From: Heliocidaris erythrogramma
Lineage: Eukaryota; Echinodermata; Echinoidea; Camarodonta; Echinometridae
Direction of reading: 5' to 3'
DNA length: 64,000 nucleotides
Assembly (NCBI GenBank): GCA_025617745.1
Contig: CM046857.1
Coordinates: 26,940,094 to 27,004,093, forward strand
Of this stretch, positions 1-9,336 are shown one piece after another. Made by a program: the position numbers and the translations under genes. Numbering within the stretch: position 1 is the stretch's first letter; every line of letters begins with the position of its first letter. A model generated the notes under the pieces. The model saw only the letters and a program-made list of their open reading frames with translations. It was not told the DNA's origin and made no database searches.

Positions 1-1290
1 TGACGAAGTAATTACATCTTAAAGATAATAAAGTGTCAATGTTTGGCTCGCTGGAATCCAGCAGCGTGGTGCCCGAACATTCTTTTATTTTGGGAAGCGA
101 GATGGTCGGCTATCCTTATCTGTGGGCGGGAAGGTACTCAAAATGTTATAATTGTTTGGATTATCTGGTAACAAAATCATTATTCTATAGACAATAATCT
201 CCTTTTTTACTTGCTCACTAGCGCGTAAGATTTAGAAACGGAATAGTTTGGGACAGGGAACGCCCTTCATTAGGGCGAGTGAAGTGCCCAAATATTCCAT
301 ATTCGGCAGTAGGGTTAAGTAATATTATTCATGGCTCATTATTACATGTTCTATATTTGTCTTTTGATGGCGAAATTGCATTTCCATTACAATTTTTAAA
401 AAAAAAGGGTTTTATTTTTTTTCTAACTCGCTTCGCTCGCTTGCAAATTGTAGAAACGGGGAGTATGATATTCTGCCAAGAGGCATCAGCTCCCCCTTTC
501 AAAAACATTACGTGGCCATGTTCTGCTTGTAAAGATCTACTTGGAACTTTGGTGTGTCTCATTTTCCAAAGCGGTATATACATTATATAAATAACTTCAA
601 GCCAATTTCGTTGTAGCAAATTTAATCCGGAATCCGATCATTCACTTTCTTCAATACATCATTATGTATTTGTAATCACCGAAGCAATATCATTTTATGA
701 GAAATGAAACATGTATTCCTGAGGCGCTCGCTCTCTACGCTCGCTCACAAATATTGGTTATTATAATAGGAACAATGATAATAATGATGATAATAATAGT
801 AATAATTATAATAATAATAATCATAATAATAATGATAATATTGATAGGAATTACGATAATAATGGCTATTTCTCTGGATTTTATTATAATTGTTATCATC
901 ATTGTTATGATTATTGAGTACGAAATTAATATCTTTACACTTGGCCGTCTTTCCCCTCCTCCCTATCCGAAATACGGATTGACGCCGTATTCTCTGAATT
1001 TACAACCCTTTTTCATTTTCGGAAATACGAACCCTTTTTCATTTTCGGAAATACGAACCCTATTTCATTTTCGGAAATACGAACCCTTTTTCATTTTCGG
1101 AAATACGAACCCTTTTTCATTTTCGGAAATACGAACCTTCGGAATTATGAACCCTATTTCATTTTCGGAAATACGAACCTTATTTCATTTTCGGAATTAT
1201 GAACCTCATTTCATTTTCGGAAGACGAACCTTCGGAATTATGAACCCTATTTCATTTTCGGAAAAACGAACCTTCGGAAAAACGAACCTT
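1..1290. repeat. Large direct duplication, copy 1 (left edge open)
   Basis: Bases 1-1290 recur almost base for base at 2436-3730, a constant offset of 2435. Only scattered single-base differences are visible (for example around 85 and 430), so the duplication is recent. The copy begins at base 1 and probably extends left of the window. It contains an ATA/ATT microsatellite (about 770-870) and ends in a tandem array. Small open frames on both strands are duplicated with it and resemble no known protein. Confidence 0.95.
1010..1290. repeat. Nested tandem array, 26-bp and ~16-bp units (copy 1)
   Basis: About twelve units built on TTCGGAAATACGAACC. The long version adds a CCTTTTTCATTT spacer to give 26 bp; the short version repeats TTCGGAAAAACGAACC directly. 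The period is not a multiple of three and no unit contains a stop in any frame used, so an open frame runs through it. This is a property of the repeat, not evidence of a gene. Confidence 0.9.
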
Positions 1291-2185
1291 CTACATGTGT
1301 AATTCCTTATTTCTATTTTTTACGATGAGGATTGTTTTACTCTCAATGTCTTTTAGTGTTTTGTAATTCGTTATGCTTGTAAAAGTTATTTCAAACTTCA
1401 GGTCAGCGGTTGTAACTGTTAAAAACGCTATCAATAAGAACATAATACCTCTAAAATTGAAGATTTTCATCTGTTTTCAGAAATGTTAGTATATTATGCA
1501 AAGTTAATAAACACGTTCAATGATTTCAATCTTGTCATGCTGCATAAATTGTTAGAATTTCCTTACTTCATAATGATTATACTTTGGTTTCATTTTATGA
1601 TAATTATATCAGCATGATAATAAGACTCCTTCCTTAACTTGTTACGATCCATCTTTCTTTGGCTTTGGTTGTTTATGGTATCTATTCATTTATTTATTAT
1701 TATTACTAGTATTATTTGTATTATTATTATTGTTATTATTATAATTATCATTATTATCATTATTATTAGTAGTAGTAATATCTGTATTATCATTTTTATT
1801 ATTATTATTACTAATATTATCAGTATTATAATTTTTATTATTGATAATATTATTGTTGTTGTTGTTATTATTGTTATTATTATTATTACAATTGTTATGA
1901 AGTGGACTACCCAGAATTACGATGACGATGTCATTTTGGGTGGAGTTATGCGACCAGACTTAGATATTGCACCGATTACTCTACTATTGCTTCTTTTAGT
2001 TCCCTTGTCATGATCGTACAATTGGCCTATAGCCTATACGTATCAATAATATGCTTGTTATTATGTTGTGCTACTTGCAAGGCTATTTATTAAACATAGC
2101 AGTGACTCCTTTATGAACTCTCTGTAATATTATGTTGTTGTTTTTATTGCTGTTGTTGTTTTGGGGACCGGAGGGGAGGGCTTGT
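1291..2185. other. Unique spacer with an ATT/TTA microsatellite
   Basis: Non-duplicated sequence between the two copies. Bases 1683-1895 are a degenerate ATT/TTA/GTT microsatellite whose apparent open frame encodes mostly isoleucine and is not considered a gene. Nothing else is recognised. Confidence 0.6.
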
Positions 2186-2347
2186 AGAGCCATCTACAGA
2201 GCCATATTACAGACTTCGGCCAACTCGGTTTATTTGGGCACAACATGGCGTATATTCCTTTGTCTAGTGCTTGCCTAACAAAGCAACAAGCGCCATATTG
2301 CTACCTACATGGAGCCGAGTTGGCCAAACTCTGTAATAGATGGCTCT
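2186..2347. mobile_element. Foldback MITE, GGCCAACTCGG core (copy 1)
   Basis: Imperfect hairpin: the left arm starts AGAGCCATCTA and contains GGCCAACTCGG; the right arm ends in the reverse complement. The core (CAACATGGCG, ATATTCCTTTGT) is shared with a second copy at 56673-56830, whose outer ends differ. It has no coding capacity, as in non-autonomous DNA transposons. Confidence 0.75.
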
Positions 2348-2435
2348 GAGGGCTAGGGATGCAGGACGCCCCCACCTTATTTTTAGTATACACTTTTCAT
2401 AGTATACTTTTTTAATCACAATTTATGTTGAATGT

Positions 2436-3730
2436 TGACGAAGTAATTACATCTTAAAGATAATAAAGTGTCAATGTTTGGCTCGCTGGAATCCAGCAGC
2501 GTGGTGCCCGAACATCCTTTTATTTTGGGAAGCGAGATGGTCGGCTATCCTTATCTGTGGGCGGGAAGGTACTCAAAATGTTATAATTGTTTGGATTATC
2601 TGGTAACAAAATCATTATTCTATAGACAATAATCTCCTTTTTTACTTGCTCACTAGCGCGTAAGATTTAGAAACGGAATAGTTTGGGACAGGGAACGCCC
2701 TTCATTAGGGCGAGTGAAGTGCCCAAATATTCCATATTCGGCAGTAGGGTTAAGTAATATTATTCATGGCTCATTATTACATGTTCTATATTTGTCTTTT
2801 GATGGCGAAATTGCATTTCCATTACAATTTTTAAAAAAAAAGGGTTTTATTTTTTTTTGTAACTCGCTTCGCTCGCTTGCAAATTGTAGAAACGGGGAGT
2901 ATGATATTCTGCCAAGAGGCATCAGCTCCCCCTTTCAAAAACATTACGTGGCCATGTTCTGCTTGTAAAGATCTACTTGGAACTTTGGTGTGTCTCATTT
3001 TCCAAAGCGGTATATACATTATATAAATAACTTCAAGCCAATTTCGTTGTAGCAAATTTAATCCGGAATCCGATCATTCACTTTCTTCAATACATCATTA
3101 TGTATTTGTAATCACCGAAGCAATATCATTTTATGAGAAATGAAACATGTATTCCTGAGGCGCTCGCTCTCTACGCTCGCTCACAAATATTGGTTATTAT
3201 AATAGGAACAATGATAATAATGATGATAATAATAGTAATAATTATAATAATAATAATCATAATAATAATGATAATATTGATAGGAATTACGATAATAATG
3301 GCTATTTCTCTGGATTTTATTATAATTGTTATCATCATTGTTATGATTATTGAGTACGAAATTAATATCTTTACACTTGGCCGTCTTTCCCCTCCTCCCT
3401 ATCCGAAATACGGATTGACGCCGTATTCTCTGAATTTACAACCCTTTTTCATTTTCGGAAATACGAACCCTTTTTCATTTTCGGAAATACGAACCCTATT
3501 TCATTTTCGGAAATACGAACCCTTTTTCATTTTCGGAAATACGAACCCTTTTTCATTTTCGGAAATACGAACCTTCGGAATTATGAACCCTATTTCATTT
3601 TCGGAAATACGAACCTTATTTCATTTTCGGAATTATGAACCTCATTTCATTTTCGGAAATACGAACCTTCGGAATTATGAACCCTATTTCATTTTCGGAA
3701 AAACGAACCTTCGGAAAAACGAACCTTCGG
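2436..3730. repeat. Large direct duplication, copy 2
   Basis: Near-identical to 1-1290. The identity ends inside the tandem array: copy 2 continues with extra short units and then enters different sequence (CATGTAACCAGACAGG), while copy 1 continues into the spacer. The array is therefore at the duplication breakpoint. Confidence 0.95.
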
Positions 3731-3835
3731 AAAAACGAACCTTCGGAGTAACGAACCTTCGGAATAACGAACCTTCGGAATTATGAACCTTCGGAAAAAC
3801 GAACCTTCGGAAATACGAACCTTCGGAAAAACGAC
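3445..3835. repeat. Nested tandem array, copy 2 (expanded)
   Basis: The same 26-bp units as at 1010-1290, followed by roughly ten short 14-16-bp units (TTCGGAAAAACGAACC and variants) against two or three in copy 1. The short units have expanded, or contracted in copy 1, since the duplication. Each unit junction reads GAACCTTC, an inverted GAAnnTTC pair. Confidence 0.9.
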
Positions 3836-3961
3836 ATGTAACCAGACAGGCTTTTGGGATGTTATTGCCTTATCACCACATGTGCAAGATCAACAACAAC
3901 AGCACAAAGAAATAAACATCAAATCTCAGTTACCGATGCTTACTAAAAATTCTTTAATTTC

Positions 3962-4111
3962 TTGGTACTACAAAATTTCAATATGGCACGAAAAAGAGAC
4001 ATGATAACGAAGCTTTTCGATTTCCTGTGCAGACAAAAGGACAAATAATTTGTTGGTACTACAAAATTTCAATATGGCACGAAAAAGAGACATGATAACG
4101 AAGCTTTTCGA
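3962..4111. repeat. 59-bp direct repeat carrying the 3' part of a hammerhead motif
   Basis: Bases 3962-4020 and 4053-4111 are identical (starting TTGGTACTACAAAATTTCAA and ending AAGCTTTTCGA), separated by about 32 bp. On the minus strand each copy carries the GAAAAGCTTC plus GTTATC half of a ribozyme. The first copy loses identity exactly where stem II and CTGATGA should follow. The spacer at 4024-4041 is complementary to 4239-4256 in the centre of the foldback. Confidence 0.85.
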
Positions 4112-4134
4112 CCTGCACTCATCAGGTTATCACG
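4091..4134 (-). ncRNA. Hammerhead ribozyme motif A (core intact)
   Basis: Read on the minus strand: stem I CGTGATAAC, core CTGATGA, short stem II region GTGCAGGTC, core GAAA, then AGCTTC and the stem I partner GTTATCATG. Stem I can form nine pairs including one G-U. The invariant bases C3, U4, G5, A6, G8, A9, G12, A13, A14 and the U16.1-H17 (UC) cleavage dinucleotide are present. Stem III is only the self-complementary AAGCTT, so two molecules would pair there, as in the small dimer-forming hammerheads known from Penelope-like elements. Stem II is weak (a U-U mismatch). Confidence 0.75.
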
Positions 4135-4456
4135 CAGGTATATAACAAATTACTTGAAATCAACTATATTATACTCGGTAAACCCGGACGCAACCTAGAC
4201 GCCGTAATTTCAGAACAATCGCAAAGCTTGGACGAACTCCTTTTGTCTGCACAGAAGAGGTTCATGCGATTGAATGTAAGCGGCTTCCAGAAAGCGTAAA
4301 TGCGCTGAGCTTCTGGCCCGGGACATAATTGAGAATTGGTCGTCGGCGTAGGAGTTCGTCCAAGCTTTGCGATTGTTCTGAAATTACGGCGTCTGGGTTG
4401 CGTCCGGGTTCATCGAGTATAATATAGTTGATTTCAAGTAATTTGTTATATACCTG

Positions 4457-4500
4457 CGTGATAACCTGATGAGTGCAGGTCGAAAAGCTTCGTTACCATG
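4457..4500 (+). ncRNA. Hammerhead ribozyme motif B (core intact)
   Basis: Mirror copy of motif A in the right arm. CTGATGA lies at 4466-4472, GAAA at 4482-4485 and predicted cleavage follows C4491. Stem I pairs 4457-4465 with 4492-4500 with a single A-C mismatch (GTTACC instead of GTTATC). The catalytic core is complete. Stem III is again the palindrome AAGCTT. Confidence 0.75.
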
Positions 4501-4556
4501 TCTCTTTTTCGTGACATATTAAAAATTCTTTGTTGTTACTTTTTACCATATCTTAC

Positions 4557-4697
4557 CCAAATATGGGAGGGTCTGACAGTTCTGACCAGAGTAAACCTGT
4601 TCTGCTGTAGTTATATCAACTATTGGACATTGACAGAAATATCCCGAATCATCCTCGACACATGGAGCACTCTGTTCACAAGGGGTCGAGGCACAAT
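4557..4697 (-). CDS. EGF-like domain exon (partial gene)
   Basis: A 141-bp minus-strand exon encoding one EGF-like domain of about 47 residues. It shows the six-cysteine pattern CASTPC, then CEQSAPC, an eight-residue gap containing a Gly-Tyr-Phe, CQC, and a final NC after about 16 residues. A splice acceptor (TTATCCACAG) precedes it at 4698-4699 and a donor (GTAAGA, complement of 4551-4556) follows. Both boundaries are phase 1, the usual phase for EGF modules in extracellular mosaic proteins such as Notch, fibropellins and fibrillin-like proteins. The calcium-binding D-x-D/N consensus is not evident before the first cysteine. The exon sits 35 bp from the foldback element, within a presumed intron. 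The parent gene reads leftward, and its other exons are either outside the window or at 18.4 kb. The domain is secure; the identity of the gene is not. Confidence 0.75.
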
Positions 4698-5007
4698 CTG
4701 TGGATAAAATGAGATAATAGTTGTGATGCTTGTTCCTCATAGGGGTCACGCAAATCTTTGCCTCCAAAATAAAAGGAATCGCAATTATTTGTTTTAGTAT
4801 GCAGACAACTTCTAAAATTTATTTAAATTAACACAAACAAAAGAAAATATTTATGACACTGCTAGCATTTTAGCATGATACCTTTTTTCAGTTTTTAATC
4901 TCTGTGGTAATTGTGTCCAAAACAAGAAATCTAAATATTTTGTTGTTGTTGTTGAATACATGTATATAGACAACCTCTAAAAGAAAGTATCGAGGTTAAA
5001 TCACATA
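4698..5007. other. Presumed intron sequence left of the Tc1 element
   Basis: AT-rich with no coding signal. A 17-bp string, ACACTGCTAGCATTTTA, occurs at 4856-4872 and again at 7196-7212, so it flanks the Tc1 element at unequal distances (about 135 and 31 bp). Two related strings around GACAAC(T/C)TCTAAAA occur at about 4804 and 4971. Confidence 0.5.
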
Positions 5008-7164
5008 TAAACCCCTCAAAAAAAGTTCTGCAATTCAACTTTGAGCCTTGATATCTTTTTGGCGGCTTTTTAATCATTCTTGATTTTTAGATCATTAGAT
5101 CATTTATCCCCCTTCACATCCATGCCCCATTTGTAATGGTTATGTCATCCTTGAATGCACAGCACCCCTGAATAGAGGGCAAAGTCAAAAGTGAAAAGTT
5201 GCAAATTGAATGGCTATCTTGGCTATTGTCTATTGCTTTTGTTGCAATGTCGGGTGTGTGTGAATGATGTTGAATGGGTCATGAATGATTCAACAAGTTT
5301 ATTTCCTGTTTGGTAGATGAAATGTGCCTTGCACAAGCTTTATGCTTGGCAGTGCTTACTTTTAAAGAGTAGCTGTTCGCGTATGTTAACATGCCACGTC
5401 TATCAAATGTTGAGAAGGCTCGAGCAATCGGCCAAATCGAAGCCGGTATTCCCCAAAGAGAAGTTGCTGCTCAATTTGGAGTGAGTCCCAGTACCATCTC
5501 CAGATTATTGGCAAAGTTCCGGGAAACTGGGGATGTCAAGGACAGACCAAGGAGTGGTCGTCCAAAGAAGAAAACCCAACAAGAAGACCGCTTCCTGACC
5601 CTTTCTGCCCTGCGGAATCGAAGGTTATCGAAGGACGATTTGCTCGAAGATTTGCCAAGCGACTCTCCGACCAGACCATCAGGAACAGACTTCACGCAGC
5701 CAATTTAAGAGCTCACAAGGCAGCAAGAAGACCTGCACTTTCGGCCTTGCATCGTCATTCCCGTCAACGCTGGTGTTTGCAACATCTTCGATGGAACCGG
5801 GAAATGTGGCAGAATGTCCTTTTTACAGATGAATCCAGATTCTGCTTGAGGAAACTGGACGGAAGGGTGAAAGTGTGGCGTGGCCGTGGGGAACGCTTCG
5901 CTGACTGCTGCATCGACCGGGTAACAGCGTTTGGAGGAGGCAGTGTTATGGTGTGGGGTGGCATATCTGCTGAGGGAAAGACACAGCTTATCATCGTTGA
6001 TGGAAACCTGACAGCAGAGAGATACCGAGACAACATTCTTCGGCCAGAGGTCATCCCATACATGCGCAATCTTGGACCAAACGCCATCTTCCAAGATGAC
6101 AACGCCCTCCCACACAGAGCAAGGATCATCACCGAATACCTGCAGGATGAGGCAGTGACAAGGATGGATTGGCCTGCGAACCGCCCTGACTTGAACCCAA
6201 TCGAGCACCTGTGGGACCAGCTTGGCCGTGCTGTACGCGCCAGAGTGACAGATCACACTACACTGGCTGAGTTGCGACAGATCCTTACTGAAGAGTGGAA
6301 CCTCATCCCACAGCAACGCATCACCAGGCTGGTGACAAGCATGAGGAGGAGATGCCAGGCTGTCGTAGCTGTATTCGGATCTTCTACTCGCCACTGAACT
6401 TCTGATCCTTTGCTATTCTACATTTGATGTGCATGTTACTCAATAAAAAGTGCCAAACATTTTGTCATTTGCAAATTTGTGTATTTGTGTTTGTTTTTGT
6501 TTCGTTAGAGAGGGGAGAGAGAGTTAAAGAACATGAGTTCACATCAAGAAAGGGGAATGTGTTTGTTGAAGTGAAAAGCAATCCAAGAGAAGAGGAGAGT
6601 TTGTGTTGCTTATGTTTCTGTGATAGGGTTACATGGCTGAAAAAGAGATAATTTGCTGAGGGGAGACTTTTTTCCCCACCGCAGTTGTGTACTGCTAAGG
6701 TGGAAACTTGCAATATTCTGCATGAAACCAAAACACAATATTAATGTTATCACAATCAGTTGCTGATTAAAACACATTCCATCTTAAAACAAAAGAATAA
6801 TTCCACTTCAAAATCACTGAAAACAATATTTGTCCACCAAACAAGGAATTACAGCAGAAACATGCACACCTAATACAAAATTAAACAAACCAAAAAGAAC
6901 AAAAACAAAGAAACAAAACCTTTCATTCCAGTTAAGAACTCAGTGTGAACAATAACAATGCATTCTGCAACTTTTCACTTTTGACTTTGCCCTATATTTA
7001 GGTGTACTGCACATTCCGTGATTACATAATCAATACAAATGTGGTATCATTGTGAAGGTGAATAAACAAGCTTTACAATGATATCAAACTTGATGATGAT
7101 CATACAGTTACTAGAGAGATATAAATGCTTAAACTTGAATTGCAGAACTTTTTTGAGGGGTTTA
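5008..7164 (+). mobile_element. Tc1-type transposon with ~200-bp inverted repeats
   Basis: A 2157-bp element bounded by TAAACCCCTC termini and flanked by TA dinucleotides (5006-5007 and 7165-7166), the target duplication of the Tc1/mariner superfamily. Terminal repeats run about 196-199 bp (5008-5203 and 6966-7164). They are well conserved at the outer end (GTTCTGCAATTCAA) and the inner end (27 bp at 5177-5203 and 6966-6992) but diverged between. This layout resembles paired transposase-binding sites at each end of other Tc1 elements. It encloses a broken transposase. It lies in the presumed intron next to the EGF exon, in the opposite orientation. Confidence 0.9.
5391..6397 (+). pseudogene. 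Tc1-like DD34E transposase, frameshifted
   Basis: Cut-and-paste transposase of the element around it. The N-terminal part, from ATG 5391, has a helix-turn-helix with a typical AAQFGVSPSTISRLLAKF run followed by a basic GRPKKKT hinge. The frame is lost between about 5625 and 5655; the downstream part continues in another frame (SDQTIRNRLHAANLRAHKAA) to the stop at 6395-6397. The catalytic triad is intact: D in FTDESRF (5828-5830), D in QDDNALPH (6098-6100) and E in NPIEHLWD (6203-6205), with 34 residues between the second D and E. Joined length would be near the ~340 residues usual for Tc1 transposases. A polyadenylation signal AATAAA lies at 6442-6447, 45 bp after the stop. One indel appears to be the main damage, so it is recently inactivated or carries a sequencing error. 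It is a genomic parasite, not a host gene. Confidence 0.9.
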
Positions 7165-7265
7165 TATTAAAATGAAAGAGAAAAACTTGTTGATTACACT
7201 GCTAGCATTTTAAAAATAATAACGGAGCAAATTTAGAATATCCCAACAGAAAAAAAAAATGACCA
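7165..7265. other. Short spacer after the Tc1 element
   Basis: AT-rich; holds the right copy of the 17-bp string described for 4698-5007. No other feature seen. Confidence 0.4.
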
Positions 7266-7404
7266 GGGCAGCGTTTCATCAAGCGATTTGTCAGTGATTT
7301 TCACTGACAAATTTGCTCTCAGCCAATCAGATGCAAGGATTTCAGTAGCTTATAACAGTTGTCGGTAAAAATCACTGACAAAAACGCTTGATCAAACGCT
7401 CCCC
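7266..7404. mobile_element. MITE with GTTTCATCAAGCG ends (copy 1)
   Basis: A ~139-bp non-coding element with inverted ends (GCGTTTCATCAAGCG ... CGCTTGATCAAACGCT) and inner TTGTCAGTGATTTT repeats. A second copy at 17039-17173 is highly similar throughout, including the central CTCAGCCAATCAGATGCAAG. Confidence 0.9.
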
Positions 7405-8208
7405 AGATGTACATTAGTTGATCAACGGTTAACCAATGAAGCTAAATTCACAGACTTAAGTTCTTTTTTTTTATTTATGTGTCACAGACTTAAGTTTCCT
7501 AGCTAACCCTATATCCCTAAACCTAATCTAAAGTTAATTCTAACCATATACGTTGGACGTCCATGTACATAAACCATATTGTTGAGGAATGTTAAAGTTA
7601 ATAGGGGCCGCGGAACATTTTTGAAATGCTGATTTGATTCCACTCATTAATGAGTGAGCCTTCTCCCGATGTTATTACGAAACGTGTCTACTCAGGAGGT
7701 GGGGGAGGCTACAGCCCCCCCCCCCCCCCCCCGCTCATCAGTCCACTTTGCTACAGTTAGGATTGTCATGTTTCGACTGAAAGTCATTGAAAACGTTTGG
7801 GAAGAGTAAGATTAACAGAAGGCACATTATAATGGAGTCATAAAGGCATTTGTATTAATTAATTAATCATTTCCAGAGGGTATAAATCAGAGTCCCTCAT
7901 TTCCAAATGAATTCCTTTTGCCAACAAGTAATCTGACCTCCAAATTATTTAAACACTTTCATGTTTTCCTCGCAGTCTAATCGTAGTTATCGTTATGGGA
8001 AAAGTATGACCAAGGTTTAACATGCCGCTAGACCATAATACATTCCTACCATACTTTTTCGGCGCCAGTTTGGCAATTCCTTTGTATGTTTGTCTTTCCT
8101 CGACGAAATCAACGCTTTCTGAGGGGTAAGCCGATGGCATATCTCGCCTATTGTTTTGCTTTTGTGAGCGTGAGTGTATTGTTTGAATCATTAATATTGT
8201 GCTTTATA
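7405..8208. other. Intergenic or intronic, no clear gene
   Basis: Contains a degenerate CCCTAAACCTAA stretch (about 7503-7545), a poly-C run (about 7715-7732) and an 80-codon minus-strand open frame (7949-8191) with no recognisable domain. I see no splice signals supporting that frame. Confidence 0.4.
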
Positions 8209-8342
8209 CCTCAGCCACACCTTTAAATCGACTCCACACATATTCCGAACCGATCGATTCTTGACTATTCGGAGTTTGTTGTCGGTCTGGGCCCCGTTTC
8301 ATAAAATTTATCAATAACAAGTTACGATGGTTGTTATAAGCT

Positions 8343-9218
8343 CAAGTTTATAGTTCAAGTTTATTTATTCATTTGTCTTTCTTCCAACAATAAGTAACAA
8401 AAACAATAACATTAACACTTTCTTTCTAACAATGGTATAAATAACAACAGTAACACTAGGCTTTACAAGTATACTAAAAAACATAAATATATGACCGAGT
8501 ACATGTACATGTGTAATGATAATAAAGATAACAATATTTTGAGAAAGGCAAACGAGGAGACCTTAATGAAGCATAGCTTGTAAGACAAGGTCCCTCAGGA
8601 ATAAAAAGTAATATATATATTGAAGGAAAATACATGCATATATATATATTGAAGAAAACACAAAATGGTAGCAAGGAATACACAATACGAAAAAAAAAAG
8701 GATAAACAAGGGTGACTATATACAATGGGGGCAAGGGAGATTTTTTACATCACAAAACGAGGATAGGAATGAAAGGGAGGGAAGGGAAGATAAAGATATA
8801 ACAAAGGGTTACATCAGACGAAAAGACATACACAGACACAAGACAAAAAAAAAAACGTGACAACAAGACAGCTGGCTTTCAAGAATAAAATACATTAATA
8901 CATTTTCTTAAAATGAAGGTATATGCATTTGTAATGTATCATACAGGACCTACTACCAGTTACTAACATCAACAATCAACACAATTTAAAGACATCACGA
9001 GTCAACACAATAATTCGTCAAAAGATGTAACTTAAGACTTCGTTTAAAAGCTGATTTACTCAAAGCATGTTTAATGCTTGGATCAAGCGAGTTCCAAAAC
9101 CTGGGTCCAGTATATACAAGCGTATTGAGAGTAAATTGTGTCCTTGCACGGGCATGACGGGGTAGGTGCAAGCCTGAAGCCTGTCTCGTGGCATATCTAT
9201 GAATTTCACTATTTTTCT
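8343..9218 (-). mobile_element. 5'-truncated CR1/Jockey-like LINE insertion
   Basis: A minus-strand LINE tail flanked by the 9-bp target duplication TTATAAGCT at 8334-8342 and 9219-9227. It keeps the last ~74 codons of the reverse-transcriptase ORF and about 650 bp of 3' UTR, ending in short AT-rich repeats near 8343 rather than poly(A). A relative lies at about 14537-14820. Confidence 0.85.
8995..9216 (-). pseudogene. LINE reverse transcriptase C-terminus (fragment)
   Basis: An uninterrupted 73-codon minus-strand frame with a natural TGA stop (8995-8997). Key segments are HRYATRQASGLHLP, TLVYTGPRFWNSLDP and SAFKRSLKLHLL. A box of the form R-x-x-x-x-x-GP-x-x-WN-x-L followed by a basic FK-x-x-L-K helix is typical of the extreme C-terminus of CR1, L2 and Jockey-type non-LTR polymerases. 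The catalytic domain is missing because of 5' truncation at the insertion site. The fragment is not functional alone. It could be expressed only by chance read-through. Confidence 0.85.
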
Positions 9219-9336
9219 TTATAAGCTACCGAAATCCTTGTATCTGATTGGCTGAGCGCAAATTTCTCATAGAAATGAGTCAGTTATTATTGATAACTAG
9301 TTTTATGAAACGGTTTCGATCTCGTTGGTGTGACGG

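Larger units (their letters stand above)
4072..4521. mobile_element. Foldback element with a ribozyme in each arm
   Basis: The left arm (about 4072-4240) and right arm (about 4349-4521) are inverted repeats of ~170 bp with only a few differences, around a ~105-bp centre. Each arm contains one hammerhead motif, minus strand on the left and plus strand on the right, so both ribozyme 3' ends point outward. No open frame of note. Possibly an inverted pair of terminal repeats from a Penelope-like retroelement (inference); no reverse transcriptase or GIY-YIG domain is seen here. Confidence 0.8.
8289..9319. mobile_element. Middle MITE (GTTTCATAAAA ends), split by a LINE
   Basis: The left half (GGGCCCCGTTTCATAAAA) runs 8289-8342 and the right half (TTTTATGAAACGG) ends about 9319. 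They are inverted relative to each other and separated by a LINE tail with a 9-bp duplication at its ends. Confidence 0.7.
8209..9336. mobile_element. Outer MITE (CAGTCACACC family), split by an insertion
   Basis: The left part (8209-8288) begins CTCAGCCACACC and ends GTCGGTCT; the right part (about 9320-9336) is TCTCGTTGGTGTGAC, which completes the expected inverted end. The 1-kb insertion between them is flanked by TCT on both sides (8286-8288 and 9320-9322), consistent with a 3-bp target duplication. Other members are at 32066, 42790, 52763 and 52891. Confidence 0.7.

Noticed and set aside
697-1302. 201-codon open frame (and its 217-codon twin at 3133-3786)
   Set aside because: Half is an ATA/ATT microsatellite (poly-Ile) and half is the stop-free tandem array. 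It is duplicated with the surrounding DNA and has no domain.
1010-3835. CRISPR array
   Set aside because: Units are contiguous or separated by a repeated spacer, the repeats are imperfect, and the DNA is clearly eukaryotic.
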